Assembly (NCBI RefSeq): GCF_900130065.1
Contig: NZ_FQXV01000015.1
Location: 16,033 to 80,032 of the forward strand
DNA from: Sporobacter termitidis DSM 10068
Lineage (GTDB): Bacteria; Bacillota; Clostridia; Oscillospirales; Oscillospiraceae
Reading direction: 5' to 3'
DNA: 64,000 nucleotides
In this document: positions 7,716 through 15,749 of the stretch, piece after piece
How the letters are laid out: every line of letters begins with the position of its first letter
How positions within the stretch are numbered: position 1 is the stretch's first letter
Program-made: the position numbers and the translations under genes
The notes under the pieces: model-generated
Seen by the model: only the letters and a program-made list of their open reading frames with translations
The model's database searches: none
What the model was told of the DNA's origin: nothing

Positions 7716-8933
7716 ATGTTATACCGCGAAATGGGCAAAACCGGGGACAAGGTTTCCATATTGGGCTACGGCTGTATGCGTTTTCCCAAAACCGGGTCCA
7801 GGGTCGACGAGGGGCGGGCGGAGCGGCAGCTCCTGTCGGCCATCGACCGGGGCGTCAACTACGTGGACACGGCGTACCTCTATTTCGGCAACGAGGCATT
7901 GGTGGGGAAAATTCTGTCCAACGGCTACAGGGACAAGGTCTTTATCGCCACAAAGCTGCCGCCGGTGCAGGTCAATTCCCAAAGAGACATGGAAAAGCTG
8001 CTGGACACGCAGCTGACGCGGCTCAAAACCGATCATATCGACTATTACCTGATGCACAACCTCATGTCGTTTCAGGCCTGGGAGCGGCTCAAGCAGCTGG
8101 GCGCCCTGGATTTTCTGGAAAAAGCGAAGGCGGCGGGCAAAATCCGGCGCGCAGCCTTTTCCTCCCACGGCCCGAAGGAGCAGTTTATAAAGCTCGTGGA
8201 CGATTACTCCTGGGACATGGCGCAAATCCAGTTCAACTATCTCGACGAGAATAACCAGGCGGGCAGGGAAGGCTTGGAGTACGCCGCGTCGAAGGGCCTT
8301 GGCGTTACCATCATGGAACCGCTCCGGGGCGGCTATCTTGTAAATAAGCTGCCGGCCGAGGTGACGGACATCTTTGACCGGGCGCCGGTAAAGCGCTCCC
8401 CGGCCGAATGGGGCCTCCGCTGGGTCTGGAACCATCCGGAGGTGTCGCTGCTGCTGTCGGGGATGAACGACGAGGCGCAGATCACGGAAAATCTCCGCAT
8501 CGCCGGAAAGATAACGCCGGAATCCCTGACGGAGGCGGAGCTGCGGATGTTCGTGGACGTCAAGGAGACCATCGCCAAAAAGGCCAAGGTGCCGTGCACC
8601 GGCTGCGCCTACTGCATGCCGTGCCCCGCCGGAGTGGATATCCCGGGCTGCTTTTCGATCTATAACGACAAGCTCCTCCACAAGGGCCTCAACAGGGAGA
8701 CCTCCTACATTATCCGCACGTCGGGCTTTGACGGCGGCGCGAAATCCTACGCGTCTCTCTGCAAGGGATGCGGTGCCTGTGAGAAAAAGTGCCCCCAGAG
8801 CCTGCCGATCCGCCAGTATCTGAGCGACGTGACCCGGGAATTCGAAAGGTTTTATTTCAAGCCCGCCGTGGGCGCGATCCAGGGCTACATGAAGCTGAGG
8901 GGCGGGAGAAAAAATCAGCGGCCCGAAAATTAA
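7716..8933 (+). CDS. Aldo/keto reductase with C-terminal 4Fe-4S domain (copy 2)
   Basis: 405 residues, clearly a duplicate of the gene at 5602: it begins MLYREMGKTGD like its sister and keeps Asp51, Tyr56, Lys80 and His114 plus both cysteine motifs (CTGCAYCMPCPAG and CKGCGACEKKCPQS). ATG 7716 is preferred over the GTG one codon earlier because of spacing to AAGGAG and match to the paralog. Differences cluster around the substrate loop (Met113-His114-Asn115 against Val-His-Met), so the two may act on different substrates. Confidence 0.9.
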   Translation: MLYREMGKTGDKVSILGYGCMRFPKTGSRVDEGRAERQLLSAIDRGVNYVDTAYLYFGNEALVGKILSNGYRDKVFIATKLPPVQVNSQRDMEKLLDTQLTRLKTDHIDYYLMHNLMSFQAWERLKQLGALDFLEKAKAAGKIRRAAFSSHGPKEQFIKLVDDYSWDMAQIQFNYLDENNQAGREGLEYAASKGLGVTIMEPLRGGYLVNKLPAEVTDIFDRAPVKRSPAEWGLRWVWNHPEVSLLLSGMNDEAQITENLRIAGKITPESLTEAELRMFVDVKETIAKKAKVPCTGCAYCMPCPAGVDIPGCFSIYNDKLLHKGLNRETSYIIRTSGFDGGAKSYASLCKGCGACEKKCPQSLPIRQYLSDVTREFERFYFKPAVGAIQGYMKLRGGRKNQRPEN

Positions 8934-9002
8934 GCATCCGCCTAAAATATTACTGCCCCTGAGGCACTATTTGCCCGCCGGGGAATAAGCACTGAGGTAT
9001 CC

Positions 9003-9911
9003 ATGAAGTTTAAAAACAGCTTTCACCCTTACGCCATTATCACCATCGTGTTCTGGTCCTGCGCCTATGTGCTCTCACGCCTGGCGCTGGCGCACTTTTC
9101 AGCTTACGCGCTGGGCCTTTTGCGGTATATCATCGCGACTGTTGTCATGCTCGCCGTGATCCTCTTCAATAAAATGAAACGGCCCGCGCCGAGGGACCTC
9201 TTATGGTTCCTGGCGGCGGGCGCGTGCGGTTTTACCCTTTATATGATCGCGTTCAACACCGGCTGCGAGACGGTGAACTCCTCCACCTCCAGCGTCATCA
9301 TCGCCATCGTGCCCGTGGTGACGTCGGTCATGGCGCGCGTTATCTATCGCGAGCGGCTGACGGTTGTCCAGTGGCTGTCGACCGGCGTCTCTTTCGCCGG
9401 GGTCGTCGTGCTGACGGCGCTGAGCGGGGGACTGGCGGTGAATGCGGGCATCCTGTGGCTGCTGGCCGCCGTGGTGTTTCTGAGCCTTTTCAATATTCTG
9501 CAGCGGAAGCTCACAAAAACGTATTCCCCGCTGCAGACGTCGGCCTTCAGCATCTTCGCGGGGACACTCCTTTTGGGCGTGTTCCTGCCGTCCTCCATCG
9601 CGCAGGCGGCCACGGCCCCGGCCATCCAATGGGTGTATCTCATTATTCTCGGCGTGGGGTCCAGCGCGATTGCCTATCTGGCGTGGGCAATGGCGCTGGC
9701 CCGGGCGGAAAAGACGTCTTCCGTGACGAATTATATGTTCGTCACGCCCTTTCTCGCCTCCGTCATGGGCGTCGTGATCGGCGGGGAGGAGGTGCGCCTG
9801 CCGACGGTTATCGGCGGCCTGGTCATCATTGCCGGCCTCGTGCTCTTCAACCTGGGCGGGCGGTGGCAGAAGCGCCGGAGCGCCGCGCCCGCCGCTGAAC
9901 ACGCCGAATAA
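9003..9911 (+). CDS. EamA/DMT superfamily transporter
   Basis: 302-residue membrane permease with ten hydrophobic helices arranged as two EamA repeats (about 8-140 and 150-285). The second repeat ends with GGEEVRLPTVIGGLVIIAGL, the usual helix 9-10 signature. Members export amino acids, metabolites or drugs; the substrate is unknown. Start ATG 9003 behind GAGG. It stands alone between the AKR cassette and the TauE gene, possibly reading on from the former (69-bp gap). Confidence 0.88.
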   Translation: MKFKNSFHPYAIITIVFWSCAYVLSRLALAHFSAYALGLLRYIIATVVMLAVILFNKMKRPAPRDLLWFLAAGACGFTLYMIAFNTGCETVNSSTSSVIIAIVPVVTSVMARVIYRERLTVVQWLSTGVSFAGVVVLTALSGGLAVNAGILWLLAAVVFLSLFNILQRKLTKTYSPLQTSAFSIFAGTLLLGVFLPSSIAQAATAPAIQWVYLIILGVGSSAIAYLAWAMALARAEKTSSVTNYMFVTPFLASVMGVVIGGEEVRLPTVIGGLVIIAGLVLFNLGGRWQKRRSAAPAAEHAE

Positions 9912-10039
9912 GCCCGCCGGCTCAGCGAAGGGCGATGATATACATAATATCCCTCCCTCGAAATATCATTACAGGATAGCATATCGTCGAAGAATAATAG
10001 AGCCGGGACAATAATTTTTTCTTGTTAAGGAGCGAGGTT

Positions 10040-10870
10040 TTGGAAACTGCACTGATCATCTTACTCATCGCCATAGTGGCCGGTTTTCTCGGCTCACTGC
10101 TGGGGCTGGGAGGCGGCATCATCGTCACGCCGGCGCTGACGCTGCTTTTCGGCATCGACATCAGGTACGCCATCGGCGCGAGCATCATCTCCGTCATCGC
10201 CACCTCCAGCGGCGCCGCCATCGCGTACCTGAAGGACAACCTGACCAACATCCGCATCGGGATGTTTCTGGAGATCGGGACGACGCTGGGCGCGATCACC
10301 GGCGCGTTTTTGGGCGGCATTCTGAATCCGAAATACCTATACGTGATTTTCGGGCTCCTGATGCTGTATTCCGGCGTCATGATGCTGCTAAAGCTCCGGA
10401 GCGGCCAGAAAAAGGACGTCGTCACACACCCGTGGGCCGAAAGGCTGCGGCTCAACAGCTCTTATTTCGATAAGAACACCAACGAGACGGTGCCCTATCA
10501 GGTCACCGGCGTTTTCGGCGGGCTGGGCATGATGTACGTGGCCGGGACGGTGTCGGGCCTGCTGGGCATCGGCAGCGGCGCTTTAAAGGTTATGGGCATG
10601 GACCTGTTCATGAAGCTGCCGTTAAAGGTCTCCAGCGCCACCAGCAACTTTATGATCGGCGTGACGGCGGCGGCCAGCGCCGGCGTCTACTTCTTCCGGG
10701 GCGATATCGACCCGAGGATTGCCGCGCCCGTCGCGCTCGGCGTGCTTTTGGGCGCCACCGTCGGGACGCGGGTGATGCAGCGGGCCAGCAGCCGCCTCCT
10801 GCGGCTCATTTTCGTGCCGGTCCTGGCGTTTGTGTCGATCCAGATGATCGTTAAGGGGGTAATGCTCTGA
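10040..10870 (+). CDS. TauE/SafE family sulfite/anion exporter-like permease
   Basis: 276-residue polytopic membrane protein with the TauE signature GSLLGLGGGIIVTPAL near the N-terminus and a second repeat GLLGIGSGALKVMGMDLFM around residue 180. The family moves sulfite, organosulfonates or other anions. The start is taken as TTG 10040 (7 nt after AAGGAG) rather than the TTG 18 bp upstream, which lacks a ribosome site. Its stop overlaps the start of a DUF1634 gene by 1 bp (TGATG), the partner commonly found next to TauE genes. Confidence 0.88.
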   Translation: METALIILLIAIVAGFLGSLLGLGGGIIVTPALTLLFGIDIRYAIGASIISVIATSSGAAIAYLKDNLTNIRIGMFLEIGTTLGAITGAFLGGILNPKYLYVIFGLLMLYSGVMMLLKLRSGQKKDVVTHPWAERLRLNSSYFDKNTNETVPYQVTGVFGGLGMMYVAGTVSGLLGIGSGALKVMGMDLFMKLPLKVSSATSNFMIGVTAAASAGVYFFRGDIDPRIAAPVALGVLLGATVGTRVMQRASSRLLRLIFVPVLAFVSIQMIVKGVML

Positions 10871-11226
10871 TGAAAAAAGACATTGAGCGCACCGAGCTGA
10901 CGATTGCCAAGCTTTTAAAGGCCGGCGTCCTTTTGAGCGCCGCCATTATCCTCATCGGCCTCGTCCTGTACCTGGCCACCGGTACCGGGGGTTACGGGGG
11001 CGACGCGTTCCCCACAGACCCGCTGGTTATCCTGCAGGGCCTCGCCGCCTTTAAGCCCTACGCCATCATCCTGCTGGGCCTCTTTATTCTCATCCTGACG
11101 CCGATCCTCCGCGTCGGCGTCTCGGTCATCGTCTTCATCCGGGAAAAGGACAGCCTGTACGTGGCGATCACCACGTTTGTGTTCCTGGTCCTGATCGTGA
11201 GCCTGCTCCTCGGAAAGGTGGAATAA
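10870..11226 (+). CDS. DUF1634 membrane protein
   Basis: 118 residues with three hydrophobic helices (about 17-36, 63-82, 96-114). It matches DUF1634 proteins by length, helix layout and linkage to a TauE/SafE gene, with which it is translationally coupled. Probably an accessory subunit of that transporter (inference). Confidence 0.85.
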   Translation: MKKDIERTELTIAKLLKAGVLLSAAIILIGLVLYLATGTGGYGGDAFPTDPLVILQGLAAFKPYAIILLGLFILILTPILRVGVSVIVFIREKDSLYVAITTFVFLVLIVSLLLGKVE

Positions 11227-11245
11227 ACCGAGGCTATCGGACTTA

Positions 11246-11274
11246 TTGACAAATGTTATCGTATGTGATAACAT
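11246..11274 (+). promoter_or_regulatory. Promoter of the toxin-antitoxin operon
   Basis: TTGACA (11246-11251), 17-bp spacer, TAACAT (11269-11274). A second possible -10, TATAAT, lies at 11291-11296. Both overlap the palindromes listed next. Confidence 0.65.
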
Positions 11275-11286
11275 ATTGTTATAACA
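11253..11286. promoter_or_regulatory. Two operator palindromes of the toxin-antitoxin operon
   Basis: ATGTTATC (11253-11260) and GATAACAT (11267-11274) form an 8-bp inverted repeat with a 6-bp spacer. A perfect 10-bp palindrome TGTTATAACA follows at 11277-11286. Shared half-site TGTTAT. Likely binding sites for the Xre antitoxin, giving autoregulation. Confidence 0.65.
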
Positions 11287-11314
11287 GACATATAATATTT
11301 AGGGAGGCGGTGGG

Positions 11315-11680
11315 GTGGATTGGGAAATAGAATTCTACCAAAAGGAAAACGGCGAAATCCCTGTTGAAGATTTTTTATTGTCACTGACTCCAAAGCTTCG
11401 CGCAAAAGCATACAGCGATATATTGCTGCTTAAGAAGCTTGGCATCAATATCCGTGAACCCTTTTCGTCCGCAATCAAGGGTGAACGCTATAAAGGATTA
11501 TTTGAACTACGGGTGAAGTTCTCATCTGATATTACGAGGATATTTTACTTTCTATATGAAAAAGATACCTTTATACTGCTGCATGGCTTTGTAAAGAAAA
11601 CAAATAAAACGCCTGAACAAGAGCTTGAAAAAGCATTGAGCTATAAAATAGATTATGAAAGAAGGTGTCAAGATGAGTAA
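11315..11680 (+). CDS. Type II toxin, RelE/HigB (Gp49-like) family
   Basis: 121-residue protein of the phage Gp49-like/HigB group, predicted mRNA interferase. Recognisable features are the WEIEFYQKENGEIPVEDFL start, the central GLFELRVKFSSDITRIFYF beta core and the basic segment FVKKTNKTPEQELEKA. GTG start behind AGGGAGGCGG. It overlaps the antitoxin gene by 8 bp; the order toxin-then-antitoxin is typical of higBA. The gene is visibly more AT-rich than its neighbours, suggesting recent transfer. Confidence 0.88.
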   Translation: MDWEIEFYQKENGEIPVEDFLLSLTPKLRAKAYSDILLLKKLGINIREPFSSAIKGERYKGLFELRVKFSSDITRIFYFLYEKDTFILLHGFVKKTNKTPEQELEKALSYKIDYERRCQDE

Positions 11681-11957
11681 AGCAGGAGTAAAATTTGAAG
11701 ATATTAAAGCAAGATTGATGAAAGACGAGGAATTTAAGACAGAATATGAAAAATTAAAACCGCGGTATGAGTTGATCGCCCAAATCATTGATGCTCGGAA
11801 TCAGTTAAATATTACTCAGGAAGAGCTTGCATTACGCGTCGGGACACAAAAATCCAATATATCCCGTTTTGAAAGCGGCGCTTACAACCCTTCACTGGAT
11901 TTTGTCACTAAAATAGTCCGCAGCCTTGGTAAGGAAATCCATATTACGATTAACTGA
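11673..11957 (+). CDS. Xre-family antitoxin (HigA-like)
   Basis: 94 residues (MSKAGVKFEDIK...). The N-terminal part probably wraps the toxin, and the C-terminal helix-turn-helix (NITQEELALRVGTQKSNISRFE) binds DNA. The ATG at 11673, behind GAAGGTG, is preferred over one 18 bp upstream. It neutralises the toxin and probably represses the operon through the TGTTAT palindromes at 11253-11286. AT-rich like the toxin gene. Confidence 0.9.
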   Translation: MSKAGVKFEDIKARLMKDEEFKTEYEKLKPRYELIAQIIDARNQLNITQEELALRVGTQKSNISRFESGAYNPSLDFVTKIVRSLGKEIHITIN

Positions 11958-12005
11958 ACGCAACACAAAAGCAGTATCTATCGTGATACTGCTTTTGTGT
12001 TGCGT
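11958..12005. terminator. Long perfect hairpin terminator after the toxin-antitoxin genes
   Basis: A 21-bp perfect stem (11958-11978 with 11985-12005) and a 6-nt loop, starting at the antitoxin stop codon. It separates the operon from the convergent sensor kinase gene. The stem contains AAAAGC/GCTTTT, so it could act in both directions. Confidence 0.8.
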
Positions 12006-12033
12006 AGGTTAGGGCGGAATCCATATCCGCCCC
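12006..12033. repeat. Intergenic GTAGGGGCG-type palindrome, copy a
   Basis: GGGCGGA (12012-12018) and TCCGCCC (12026-12032) form a hairpin, preceded by CGTAGG (12003-12008). Member of a dispersed family of short palindromes (see also 17243, 22940, 44209, 52879, 57878, 60172). Confidence 0.5.
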
Positions 12034-12067
12034 TTTTTTGTATCGTGCCGCGCGGACGGCGGTGCTG

Positions 12068-13201
12068 TCATTTTGCGGGGCAGGTAATGGTGAAGGCTGC
12101 GCCCTGTCCCGGGGCGCTGTCCGCCCTGATGTCCCAGCCGTGCTTTTCGATGATGGTTTTGACGATCGACAGCCCAAGGCCGGCGCCGCCCGTTTTGCGG
12201 GACCGGGATTTGTTCACGCGGTAAAAGGGCTCGAAGATGTTTTGGAGCTCGTCTTCCGGGATACCGCTGCCCGTGTCGGCGATGACGATCTGACGCGCCC
12301 CGCCGGCTGCCCGGGCGGTTATTGTGATTTTCCCGCCGTCGGCGTTGTATTTCGCCGCGTTTTCAACGAGGTTGAAGCAGGCCCTGTATAAAAGCTCGGG
12401 ATTGCCGCGCACCGAGATGCCGTTACAGGAAATATCGGTTTCGATGCGCTTTGCGTCCAGCACTGAGGCCAGCTCGGCGCGGACGGCCTCGAACATCTCG
12501 CTGAGAGCAATGTCCGACAGGTAAAAATCCTCGTCCTCGTAGCACAGCGCCATCAGATCGTCGACGACACCTATCAGCCTGGCGACATTCCGCTCCGTTG
12601 TCGCCAGGATTTTTTCATAGTCGGCGACCGACGGGGCCTCGTCCAGCCGGAGCACCTGGATGCCCGCGTTAATGGTCGCCAGCGGCGTTTTCAGTTCGTG
12701 GGCCACATTGGCGGAAAAGCGCTTCTGCATTAAGAAGGATTTTTCAAGCCTGTCCAGCATGATGTTGAAGGAGCGGCCCAGCGTGCCCACCTCGTCGTGC
12801 CCTTTATCGTCGGGGATGCGCCGCTTTAAATTGTCGCCGGTGATGGCGTTAACCGTTTCGCTCAGGCGGTGAATCGGCCGCAGCGACCGGCCGGCCACCC
12901 AATAGACAAGCAGCGTGCCCAACACGGAGACGGCGGCGAGAAAATAAATGCTCGTCGTATTGAAGTCTTTTTTTGCCGCCGTCAGCATTGCCGCCGGTAA
13001 GGGTTTCGCATCCATATTCAAATAGATATCTTCACCCTGGACAACGCTTGCCGACGCAAGCGTTGCTGTCGAGAATTGATCGAACTGATGATTGGCGTTG
13101 TAGGCGGCGGTGATTGTCAGTATGGCTGAGCAAAGAATCAAAATGGTACCGGCAAGCAGCGTGATGCGCATCCTTAACGAGAGCTTTTTATGGGTGTTCA
13201 T
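12068..13201 (-). CDS. Sensor histidine kinase, OmpR-partner type
   Basis: 377 residues. A first membrane helix (about 11-32), a short extracellular sensor region (33-83), a second helix (84-103), a HAMP linker (104-155), a dimerisation domain with phospho-acceptor His168 in NVAHELKTP, and an ATPase domain with N box (NLVENAAKYN), G1 (DTGSGIP) and G2 (GGAGLGLSIV). It overlaps the response regulator gene by 4 bp and phosphorylates it. The signal is unknown; the small sensor loop suggests an envelope or peptide signal. Confidence 0.93.
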   Translation of the reverse strand: MNTHKKLSLRMRITLLAGTILILCSAILTITAAYNANHQFDQFSTATLASASVVQGEDIYLNMDAKPLPAAMLTAAKKDFNTTSIYFLAAVSVLGTLLVYWVAGRSLRPIHRLSETVNAITGDNLKRRIPDDKGHDEVGTLGRSFNIMLDRLEKSFLMQKRFSANVAHELKTPLATINAGIQVLRLDEAPSVADYEKILATTERNVARLIGVVDDLMALCYEDEDFYLSDIALSEMFEAVRAELASVLDAKRIETDISCNGISVRGNPELLYRACFNLVENAAKYNADGGKITITARAAGGARQIVIADTGSGIPEDELQNIFEPFYRVNKSRSRKTGGAGLGLSIVKTIIEKHGWDIRADSAPGQGAAFTITCPAK

Positions 13202-13878
13202 GTGTCAGCCTCCCCAATTTTATAACCCATCCCGCGAACATTGGCGATGAGCGGCTTTTTACAGCCGGCTTCCGTCAGCTTCTTTTTGATCGAATGGATA
13301 TGGTATTTCAGCGTGTCCGGGTACAGGTCCTCATCGCTCCCCCAGGCGTGGTCGACGAGCTGCTCGGTGCGCATTACCTGGCCGGGGTTCAGCATCATGT
13401 ATTCCAGGATGGCGAATTCTTTTTTTGTCAGTGTCATTTTGACGTCTCCAAAGGCCACCAGCCGCGAGGCCATGTTCAGGCGCAGCTCGCCGCAGGTGAG
13501 CACGTTGCCCTGCTGGATATACGCAATGCGCGTCAGGGTGCGGATGCGCGCCTCCAGTTCGAGAAAGTCGAACGGCTTTGTGAGATAATCGTTGGCGCCC
13601 AGGTCGAGGCCGAGCACCCTGTCGGCCACATCGCTGCGGGCGGAGAGGATGAGTATTTTCGTCCTTTTGTCCTTCAGCCGGATGGCCCGCAAAACATCCA
13701 GGCCGTCCACCTTCGGCAGGTTCAGGTCGAGCACGATCACGTCGTAGGGGACGACCCGGTAGTAGTCCAGCGCTTCCTCACCGTCGTACGCCCTGTCTAT
13801 GGCGTAGCCGCATTTTGTGAGCCCGCGGGCCACGATATCGGATAATTCCTCTTCATCCTCAACAAGCAGTATTTTCAT
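13198..13878 (-). CDS. OmpR/PhoB-family response regulator
   Basis: 226 residues: receiver domain with Asp51 as phosphorylation site, acidic pocket EDEE at 7-10 and Lys102 region (LTKPFD), then a winged-helix DNA-binding domain (about 125-222). Stop overlaps the start of the cognate kinase gene. Start ATG behind AAAGGAGC, just downstream of a terminator that ends the upstream secreted-protein gene. Confidence 0.95.
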   Translation of the reverse strand: MKILLVEDEEELSDIVARGLTKCGYAIDRAYDGEEALDYYRVVPYDVIVLDLNLPKVDGLDVLRAIRLKDKRTKILILSARSDVADRVLGLDLGANDYLTKPFDFLELEARIRTLTRIAYIQQGNVLTCGELRLNMASRLVAFGDVKMTLTKKEFAILEYMMLNPGQVMRTEQLVDHAWGSDEDLYPDTLKYHIHSIKKKLTEAGCKKPLIANVRGMGYKIGEADT

Positions 13879-13897
13879 GATGCTCCTTTAAAAAAGT

Positions 13898-13920
13898 GGC
13901 CGGCAAAACGCCGGCCGCTC
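13898..13920. terminator. Bidirectional hairpin between secreted protein and response regulator
   Basis: GGCCGGC (13898-13904), 5-nt loop, GCCGGCC (13910-13916). T-runs are present on both sides when read on either strand, so it ends the gene at 13934-14305 on the minus strand. Confidence 0.75.
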
Positions 13921-13933
13921 TTTTTTTGTGTGA

Positions 13934-14305
13934 TTATTTTGCCGGGGCGGTAGTGGCGTTCTCCGCGCCGGCGATGGGATTATCCCCTTCGGCGACTGTC
14001 AGCGCGCTGGACGGCAAAATAACGGCGTCGGCCAGGGCCTTGCTCAGGTCCGTGCCGGGGACGGCGGTCAGTGAGACGCCCGGGGCCGTCGCGGCGTTTT
14101 CCAGGCCGGAGATTTCCGCTTTTCCCACGGCTGTCGCCGTGCCCGGCCGGGCGGTGGCGGCAATGGCGCTCACATCGACGCCGGGGACGGCGGCGAGGGA
14201 AGGGGAGACGCCTCCCGCCGCAAACGCCGTGGTGCCGCCCAGAATGCCCAAGGCCAGCGTCCCGGCCATGACGGCGCCGATGATCTTTTTCTTGCTGATT
14301 AACAT
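13934..14305 (-). CDS. Small secreted Ala/Pro/Thr-rich protein with internal repeats
   Basis: 123 residues of unknown function. ATG 14305 follows AAAGGAG; longer upstream reading has no ribosome site. A signal peptide (MLISKKK, hydrophobic core, cleavage near TTAFA-AGG) predicts export. The mature part is low in charge and repetitive: AVPGVDVSAIA and AVPGTDLSKAL; ISGLENAATAPG and IAGAENATTAPA. It lies just upstream of, and in the same direction as, the OmpR two-component genes but has its own terminator. It may be a signal or target of that system (inference). Confidence 0.65.
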   Translation of the reverse strand: MLISKKKIIGAVMAGTLALGILGGTTAFAAGGVSPSLAAVPGVDVSAIAATARPGTATAVGKAEISGLENAATAPGVSLTAVPGTDLSKALADAVILPSSALTVAEGDNPIAGAENATTAPAK

Positions 14306-14423
14306 TATAAAAGCTCCTTTCGATATTTCAAATTTTAAATTTTGGTTGCAACCGGCAGACTTACTATAACAAGCCGACGGTTGAAATATCGTTAGGATTC
14401 GACTGGAAGAGCGCACGACAAAA

Positions 14424-14514
14424 AAAGATTCTTCGCCGACCGGCCCGCAGCCGTTTGGCCCGGAATGGCAATGGGGGTGCCATTCCAGGGGGCCTTGCGC
14501 CCCGAAGAATCTTT
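14424..14514 (-). terminator. Large branched hairpin, terminator of the zinc-ribbon gene
   Basis: On the minus strand, AAAGATTCTTCG (14514-14503) pairs with CGAAGAATCTTT (14435-14424) and is followed by a run of T. Enclosed are further hairpins: GGGGC/GCCCC and a 9-bp GGAATGGCA/TGCCATTCC stem (14462-14487). The closing stem plus T-run looks like an intrinsic terminator, but the branched interior is unusual and may be a structured RNA or a small inserted element. Confidence 0.55.
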
Positions 14515-14538
14515 CTGCTTATTGACTTAAAGCGGATG

Positions 14539-14799
14539 CTACGACTCCTTGTTGGCCGGCTTGTCGGCGCTGTACGCGTTCATCAGCTTGTTGTACAGCT
14601 CCTCGCCGACGCACATCTTGGCGTATTTGCACCACTTGACGCAGGACTGAATATCGTTATAAACGACATAGCCGCACTTGTCGCAGGCCATCTCTGTGTC
14701 GGTGGAGAAGATCTCGATTTCATTGCCGCACTGCGGGCAAATCTTGATCTCCAGCGTCGGGGTTTTCAGTTTATCCGTTCCATGGCAGCCACCCAGCAT
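14539..14799 (-). CDS. Zinc-ribbon protein of unknown function
   Basis: 86 residues. CPQCG at about 21-25 and CDKCG at about 39-43 form a zinc ribbon; three more cysteines follow (SCVKWCKYAKMC), which could hold a second metal or cluster. Start ATG 14799 behind AAGGAGGCGAG. Single-gene unit, divergent from DUF554. Such short ribbon proteins are common in anaerobic clostridia, but the role is unknown. Confidence 0.75.
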   Translation of the reverse strand: MLGGCHGTDKLKTPTLEIKICPQCGNEIEIFSTDTEMACDKCGYVVYNDIQSCVKWCKYAKMCVGEELYNKLMNAYSADKPANKES

Positions 14800-14893
14800 A
14801 ACGCTCGCCTCCTTATCGTTGGCTTTATTATAATGCCGCCGACGGGAAAAGTCTGTTGCTTTTACAACAAACCATCATTTTTTGCGGCACTAT

Positions 14894-14922
14894 TTGACAG
14901 AAAGATACCGGTACTTTAAAAT
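14894..14922 (+). promoter_or_regulatory. Strong sigma-A promoter of the DUF554 gene
   Basis: TTGACA (14894-14899), 17-bp spacer, TAAAAT (14917-14922), 38 bp before the start codon. Confidence 0.75.
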
Positions 14923-14959
14923 GACACTGCATTAAATTTTTGTACAAAGGAGCAGTGGC

Positions 14960-15655
14960 ATGATCGGTGTCCTCGTCAATACGGCGACCGTTATTATCGG
15001 CAGCCTGATCGGTTTGATTTTTAAAAGGGGTATTCCCAAAAAGCTGACGGACGCCGTGATGATCGGCATCGGGCTCTGTACCGTCTATATCGGCATTTCC
15101 GGCGCCCTCAAGGGGGAAAACACGCTTATTTTGATCGGCTCGATCGTTCTCGGCGCCGTCCTCGGGACGGCGCTGGACCTGGACCGTCGTCTCAATGGGC
15201 TGGGGGAGCTCATCGGCAGGCGGTTTAAAAAATCCGCGTACGGCTCGGTGTCGGTTGCCGAAGGGTTCGTAACGGCGTCGCTGCTTTTTTGCATCGGGGC
15301 GATGACCATCGTCGGGTCGCTGGACGCCGGGCTGACCGGGGACAACAAGATGCTCTTTACGAAATCGGTCCTCGATTTCGTCTCGTCGGCCATCCTCTCC
15401 GTCAGTCTGGGCATCGGCGTTATCTGCGCGGCCGCCTTCGTCTTTGTGTTCCAGGGGGCGATCGTGCTGCTGGCGCAATACCTGCGGCCGGTGCTGACGG
15501 CGTCCGCCATCAATGAGATGACGTGCGCCGGGTCGCTTATCATCGTCGCCCTGGGCCTCAACATTCTCGGCGTCACGAAGATCAAGGTGGCCAACTACCT
15601 GCCGGCCATCGTCTTCGCGCCGGTCCTCTGCTGGCTCGTCACGCTGTTTCATTAA
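14960..15655 (+). CDS. DUF554 family membrane protein (YdfK/YqgA-like)
   Basis: 231 residues with six to seven hydrophobic helices. The start MIGVLVNTATVIIGSLIGLIFKRGIP and the internal SEGFVTASLLFCIGAMTIVGSLDAGLTGD-like region are characteristic of DUF554. Inner-membrane protein, probable transporter, function unknown. Monocistronic from its own promoter. Confidence 0.9.
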   Translation: MIGVLVNTATVIIGSLIGLIFKRGIPKKLTDAVMIGIGLCTVYIGISGALKGENTLILIGSIVLGAVLGTALDLDRRLNGLGELIGRRFKKSAYGSVSVAEGFVTASLLFCIGAMTIVGSLDAGLTGDNKMLFTKSVLDFVSSAILSVSLGIGVICAAAFVFVFQGAIVLLAQYLRPVLTASAINEMTCAGSLIIVALGLNILGVTKIKVANYLPAIVFAPVLCWLVTLFH

Positions 15656-15749
15656 GAAAAATTGTCCGTCCCTGCGCCGTAAAATTACTGCCCGATAAAA
15701 ATAATGAATATACTGATATGAATATCTGATTTTTATTGGGGGTAACGAT

